From: Symbiodinium sp. CCMP2592
Lineage: Eukaryota; Sar; Dinophyceae; Suessiales; Symbiodiniaceae
Length of the DNA: 64,000 bases
NCBI GenBank assembly: GCA_905221615.1
Contig: CAJNDT010005876.1
Coordinates: forward strand, 181,001 to 245,000
Direction: 5' to 3'
Shown one piece after another: positions 60,101 through 64,000 of this stretch. Both the position numbers and the translations under genes were made by a program. The first letter of the stretch is position 1. Each line of letters begins with the position of its first letter. The notes under the pieces were generated by a model. The model saw only the letters and a program-made list of their open reading frames with translations, did no database searches and was not told the DNA's origin.

Positions 60101-62467
60101 TTTTGATTGTGCCGAAGACGGTTAGGTTAATAACGAAGTCCCCGGCCACTAAAGCCTGAATCCCTAATTCGTTTCAATTTGCACGATAGCCTCCAAATCC
60201 CTACTATACAGCCTCAAGCCTTTCCCAAATCCCTGAATCCGCCACTATATTGACCCCTGAAACCCTACTACTCTACTATAGACCCTGAACCTAAACCCGA
60301 AGCCCTAAACCTTAAAGCCTAAAGCCTAAACCTGTAACCTAAGCCCTAAACCCTAAGGTCTCAGATGACCAACGTGATCTTCGCTTGCGGCGAGAACGGC
60401 ATCGGCCAATGCGGCCGGAGCATGGCGCAGCAGCAGCAGGCCCCCTTGAAAGATATTCATTTAGGGTTTGGGGTTTAGGGGTTTAGGATCTAAGGCTTAG
60501 GGTTTTAGGGTTTACAGGGCTTGGGGATGTTGCTTCAAGGTTTAGGGGTTTAGGGTTTTAGGTTTTAAAGATATTGCTTTACGGTTTCATCACGGGTTAC
60601 ATGCATCAGATCCCGCAAAATGGAGCAAAGTTTCGAAAGAGGTCAGCAGCACTATCCTTGCAAAGTCCCGATGTGTTCTTTACGGTACCCGGTTGTACCA
60701 TAAATCATAGTCTAAGTAACAGGAGATGCGTGCCTTTTTGGAAGGGAGATTTTCCGCGCAATGTGTCGAGCCGGTTACGTTCGGGACGAGGAAAACACAA
60801 TGTATTCCTCCCTTAAACCCTCAAGCCTGAAATCCCTGAAACTCATAGCATGAACTCCGAACGATGAACATAACAACCTTGTAGTAGGACTCTATAGTAA
60901 CCCTGAACCCTAAACCCCAAGTGCCCACCTGGAATCCTTAAACCAAGGGTCCTCTTTGCAGGCTTGGGGCCAGGTGCGTCTACCCAAGCATAGCTACGTG
61001 GAGTCCGTGCGCTGCGGACAGGCATTACAGGGACCGTTGACTAGTTGGGATTCGTGGACTTAGGGCTCCTGCCGTAAATCCCGAAACGGTTTAGGGCTTA
61101 GGGTTTCTTTGGGTGTTTGAAGGCTACAGTAGAGCTGTCGCCGGGAGTTCGGTGTGAAAGTCGGGGCTTTGGGGCAGAGGTGGTGCGAGAGCTGATGCTA
61201 GATGTCAGATAACCCCTAAGCAGTTTGAGCCTTCAGTGCCTCGAAAAAATCCGCCCAAAGGTTGCATGGCAACTCTCAGGGGAGGTGGCCTCTCACCCAG
61301 TCTCGAAGCTACACTCCCCGCAACTCTGATTCGATTATCTATGTTAAAAGTCTATTATCTAGTAGTTATCTATGTCCTACGATCTATTACCTATCACCTG
61401 TAACCTCTTACTTCGCACCTAGCTATCTCTATCTGTATTTTTTTTGTATATCTCTTTTTCTCTATATCTATATGTCTTAAGACACACATATATATCTATA
61501 CATGTATACGCATACTGGCGAAGCATATGAGAGCTGAGGATCCCGGAGAGGTAAGAACTTTTGCAGTGTTTCGCCTTTCGGGTTCGCCGCAGCTGGTTAG
61601 AATGGAGGAAAAGCTAGCTTTAGTAACTGGTTAGGGGCCCTAGGGTTCCCTTTAAAGGGCTCCTTTTAAAGGGGTCTATATGTGCATATAGGGGCTACTA
61701 TAAGGGATCTATAAGGGTACTATAATGTCGGGGGACGTAGCAACTGCTTATTCTAGAGACTTATAAGTACCATAACCCCAACTAGGGTTCCTTTTAGGGT
61801 ACTTATAAGTCTACTTACTACCTACTTACTAAGTCCCTCGACCCCCCACGTAGCTTTATGTACTTGTACAGCAAGCTGTAGTTTCGGCAATACAAGTAGC
61901 AACGGTACCGACAAAGAAAAGCACAAGTGTGGCAGCATTCGCCAGTAAGAAAGGCCCGGCAGTGTTGAAACTAAACAAAGCAAACCCAATCGTAATACAC
62001 ACATATGAGCATCGTGATACTGTCAACTTTTTCCATGAAACGAAGACTCGTCCACAACCTGAGAATTGACACCGTCCTTTGGCTCCTCGATGGGTGAAAC
62101 CCCAAGCGCTGATCGAAGCCACCCCGCACAGGATGCCCGAACCCCAAACTCCAAAAACTCGGAACCTGGGTTACGCATCGCGGTTCGCTCCAAGACCTGA
62201 GCCTGGGAAACGCAAGGCTCACTGCCTGACGCTGCTGCGGGACGGCCAGGTGAAGCCAATTTGGGAGCAGCCAAAGACATCATGACAACTTCTCGGGGTC
62301 GTCGTCGTAGTAGCAGTGGCAGTTTCTCAGGGCCGCTGAAGGAGCGTTTCTGAAGTCCCTAAACATATCGGATTTCCTAAACCCTAAACCCTAAAGTGCA
62401 GGTCTTCGCCTGGGGAGGAAACCCACAAGGTCAGGTCGGCAACGGAGCCTTGACTGCAATAGCCAGG
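57129..62467 (+). CDS. Gene S2: RCC1-repeat protein
   Basis: Core exons 60365-60451 (NVIFACGENGIGQCGRSMAQ), 60962-61021 (AWGQVRLPKHSYVESVRCGQ), 62217-62249 (AHCLTLLRDGQ) and 62402-62467 (VFAWGGNPQGQVGNG) join in phase 0. Across three introns they rebuild the RCC1 signature V-R-C-G-Q-A-H-x-L-x-L-x-x-D-G-Q-V-F-A-W-G. This fixes a GC donor at 61022 and suggests a GA donor at 60452. Upstream in-phase exons: 58642-58748 and 59682-59781 (DLFMSHLFKDFTVGIFRDSP). 58111-58155 (YYEAHLQSKPMQQA) fits if 58642 is read in its other frame (FDFRMWRGHAASSSADFREE). A possible first exon is ATG 57129 (MSHGPSPKW), whose donor lies in an F2 element. The gene probably continues past 62467, but no further exon was found. 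Role: protein-binding propeller, partner unknown. Confidence 0.55.
57156..57257. mobile_element. MITE family F2
   Basis: GGGAGTTTCTGCAAAGTGGG and inverse. It begins inside or just after the candidate first exon of gene S2, whose donor would be GGGA|GTTTC. Confidence 0.8.
57403..57536. mobile_element. MITE family F1
   Basis: ACTTGGAGGGTCGGGGGACT with a perfect inverse; full length. Confidence 0.9.
57734..57850. mobile_element. Element family F12
   Basis: Second copy of the element at 53730, GGGTTTGGAGTACCATACTT to AAAGTCCAGTTAAGTTTGG, with a slightly longer right part. Confidence 0.7.
57990..58013. repeat. (TA)n microsatellite
   Basis: Eleven to twelve TA units. Confidence 0.95.
58155..58440 (+). 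repeat. TTTAGGG-type repeats organised as an ~60-bp higher-order repeat
   Basis: The word GTTTGGTGTTCAGTTTAGGG recurs about every 45-65 bp (near 58160, 58212 and 58297, with a diverged copy near 58266) within TTTAGGG filler, directly after the exon ending at 58155. Confidence 0.8.
59106..59240. mobile_element. MITE family F1
   Basis: ACTTGGAGGGTCGAGGGACT and inverse CCCCCGACCCTCCAAGT. Confidence 0.9.
61727..61851. mobile_element. MITE family F1, left end truncated
   Basis: Starts within GTCGGGGGACGTAGCAACTG; the right end GACCCCCCACGT is diverged. It lies in the S2 intron between 61021 and 62217. Confidence 0.75.
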
Positions 62468-62609
62468 GTTTAGGGGTTAAAGGTTGAGGGTTTGGGGTTT
62501 TAGGATTTAGGGGTTTAGGGTTTAGGGGTTTAGGGTTTAGGACTTTTGGGTTTCGGGGTTGAGGGTTCAGGGTTTAGGGTTTCGTAGGGGTTTAGGGTTT
62601 AAGGAGTCT

Positions 62610-63190
62610 CGGTGGAACAAATTTTGCTTTTGAGGATGTCCTTTGCAAATTTTTGGTGCATCCAAGTTGAACCCTTCAATTGTTGTTTCAATTTGGGGCT
62701 CCCCTTTAGTTTCCCCTTGGTCTCGCTCTGCCTCCCCTGCTCTCTCTTGATCTCCCCTCACTCTCCCCTTGCTCTTCCCTCTCAAGTCAAAGTGCATTTG
62801 GTGTTCCTTTTCATTTTTGGGTGCTTCAATTTTGGTTGGAATTTTGAACCTGCACTTTCAAACTGTGCATGTCTTTACCTGTTTTTTGCTTCCAATGCTA
62901 GAACTCAAAGTTGGAACGTGGAGCCAAATCCGTTGGGGACATGACGTGTTATTCAATTTGCTTCCACTCTGGAAGAATTTCCAATTATTTGCTGTCGACA
63001 TAGTCTTGTGGGAAACCAACTTTCTGTGCAAGTGAGGATTTCGTATGATGTGCATCATAATGCGCATCCCGAAACAACCAATCCGCTTCAACGCGTCATG
63101 AATCAAACCACTTTTCAAGGCATGATGGTTTGCCATGAGCATTTGTCAATCATGAGCACGAGCATGTTGTTCCTGCATGTTTTTTTATAA
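62610..63190. other. T-rich unique region of different texture
   Basis: T/C-rich on this strand (CCCCTTGCTCTTCCCTCTC and similar) and lacking the TTTAGGG and MITE material seen elsewhere. Short frames at 62612-62944 and 63008-63190 have no exon-like borders. It could be intron or part of an element with 63230-64000. Confidence 0.4.
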
Positions 63191-63192
63191 TT

Positions 63193-63219
63193 ATATATAT
63201 ATATATATATATATATACA
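63193..63219. repeat. (TA)n microsatellite
   Basis: Thirteen TA units at the border between the T-rich and the GC-rich regions. Confidence 0.95.
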
Positions 63220-63239
63220 AGGATATTTATATTCTCACA

Positions 63240-63620
63240 TATTGCGTCTGCAGTCCGGAGAGCGCGGACTTTAAACATCATGCTCGGCCCCTTGCTTTTA
63301 AAGGCAGGGGTGACCGTCCGGCTGAGCGCGGACGTTAAAGGGCACTTGCAAGTATATCGGGGTGTCGGCTCTTCACCCCGTATCACTGCTTGCGGGTCCC
63401 AACACGCTTGCCTACTGCGTGGTGACACGCAGTAGGTCGTCCGACGCCCCGGGACGTTAACTCGTGGCCCTCGATCTCGAGTGGAGGTTGAATCCTCGGG
63501 GGATCTCCCTGAGCGTTGCTGGAGCGGGTGCAAGACGGCTCCCGCCTGCATGAGGACGTGTCCCGAGGCCGACCTCCTACTGGAGCGGGTAGGAGGCGGA
63601 ACCGGGCACGTCAAGCACCA
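63240..63620 (+). ncRNA. GC-rich segment with strong RNA hairpins (possible structured 5' leader)
   Basis: 63411-63436 is a perfect 11-bp stem (CCTACTGCGTG / CACGCAGTAGG) closed by GTGA, a GNRA-type loop. GTCCGGAGAGCGCGGAC and GTCCGGCTGAGCGCGGAC (about 63254 and 63317) are two related hairpins, each followed by a TTAAA word. TCCTAC...GTAGGA near 63575-63594 is a fourth. The class was not recognised. A structured leader of a retroelement or mRNA is one possibility. Confidence 0.4.
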
Positions 63621-63820
63621 TGCAGGAGGAAGCTGTGCGAGTCTGCTCCTGCAACGGCCGTGGAGGCGCTCCTAACATAAACAGAACTCTCGCCAATTTT
63701 TTGACCAGGTTTTTCCAGCGGTGGTATGTTCAAGTCGCGTGCGTGATTTCTCTTGCAATCTGCGGGTTTATAGGATGTACGGAACGGGACCAAAGGCGCC
63801 AAAGGCCAAATTTCTTTTGA
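63620..63820 (+). CDS. 66-codon frame after the structured segment, tentative
   Basis: MQEEAVRVCSCNGRGGAPNI then a basic segment and VQVACVISLAICGFIGC, a possible membrane helix, ending in TGA at 63820. The start VRVCSCNGRGG...L recalls the first strand of endonuclease-type non-LTR ORFs (W-N-x-R-G), but the match is too short to call and the frame ends early. An in-frame GT (ACCAG|gttttt) would allow a spliced form. Treat as a hint only. Confidence 0.25.
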   Translation: MQEEAVRVCSCNGRGGAPNINRTLANFLTRFFQRWYVQVACVISLAICGFIGCTERDQRRQRPNFF

Positions 63821-64000
63821 ACCCCTTCGGTCCAAAATCAACCAAAATCTTGGTTGAATCCTTTCGTGAACCTGCGAATTTCCGCGAGCTACTTTATTGA
63901 AGTGTTGACGAGGCTGAACTCGCCGACTGTATGTGCGCATGCATACACAAGTGTGTTTCACCAGGGACACCTTGGGACTGTCCCTCGCGAAACACGGGTG

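Overview
ORGANISM. This is eukaryotic nuclear DNA, most likely from a dinoflagellate with a secondary red plastid. The evidence is: very short exons (about 20-220 nt, with one of about 635 nt) in long repetitive introns; GC as well as GT splice donors; every gene model I could build lying on the + strand in one head-to-tail array; and a plastid-type bipartite presequence (hydrophobic signal followed by SFVP) in the gene at 55838-56290. The 22-nt dinoflagellate spliced leader was not seen and would not be expected inside genes. The species cannot be fixed from the sequence.

HOW TO READ THE WINDOW. Most long open frames are shadows of simple repeats or translated introns. Real coding sequence shows up as GC-rich islands of 20-200 nt. 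Each sits between a CCCTAAA-rich stretch upstream (intron 3' end, closing in an AG acceptor) and a TTTAGGG-rich stretch downstream (intron 5' end, often starting G|GTTTAGGG). I joined islands only where phase and splice sites agreed. Many islands are open in two or three frames, so single exons are uncertain; long phase-consistent chains and the RCC1 homology are the stronger evidence.

LAYOUT (all +). 0.7-2.2 kb: tandem repeat of about 0.43-0.45 kb. 2.5-16.9 kb: gene P, an Ala/Pro/Glu-rich 5' part (tentative) and a better-supported 3' part ending at 16916. 17-25.35 kb: gene X, a chain of 14 exons. 26.2-28.4 kb: gene O. 28.8-30.8 kb: gene Y (250 aa). 31.07-32.36 kb: AAACGT-rich foldback element. 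32.6-33.7 kb: gene U (84 aa). 34.0-35.6 kb: gene Z (122 aa). 35.8-36.65 kb: gene W. 36.66-37.48 kb: giant triplet-repeat block. 37.7-38.0 kb: gene V (57 aa). 38.3-41.5 kb: gene T. 43-48.1 kb: gene R, RCC1-type beta-propeller. 49.7-55.74 kb: gene S1, RCC1. 55.84-56.29 kb: single-exon plastid-targeted coiled-coil protein. 56.3-56.8 kb: gene Q (75 aa). 57.1-62.5 kb: gene S2, RCC1. 63.2-64 kb: GC-rich region with strong RNA hairpins, possibly the 5' end of a retroelement.

MAIN RESULT. The introns are full of small non-autonomous inverted-repeat elements (MITEs) of at least a dozen families. Several families carry GT and AG at or beside their inverted repeats. In at least four places the element is the intron, or nearly all of it: 16738-16841, 25180-25278, 34051-34197 and 37765-37860. 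This is the signature of introner elements. A second, separate intron architecture is built from degenerate telomere-type repeats in mirror orientation at the two intron ends.
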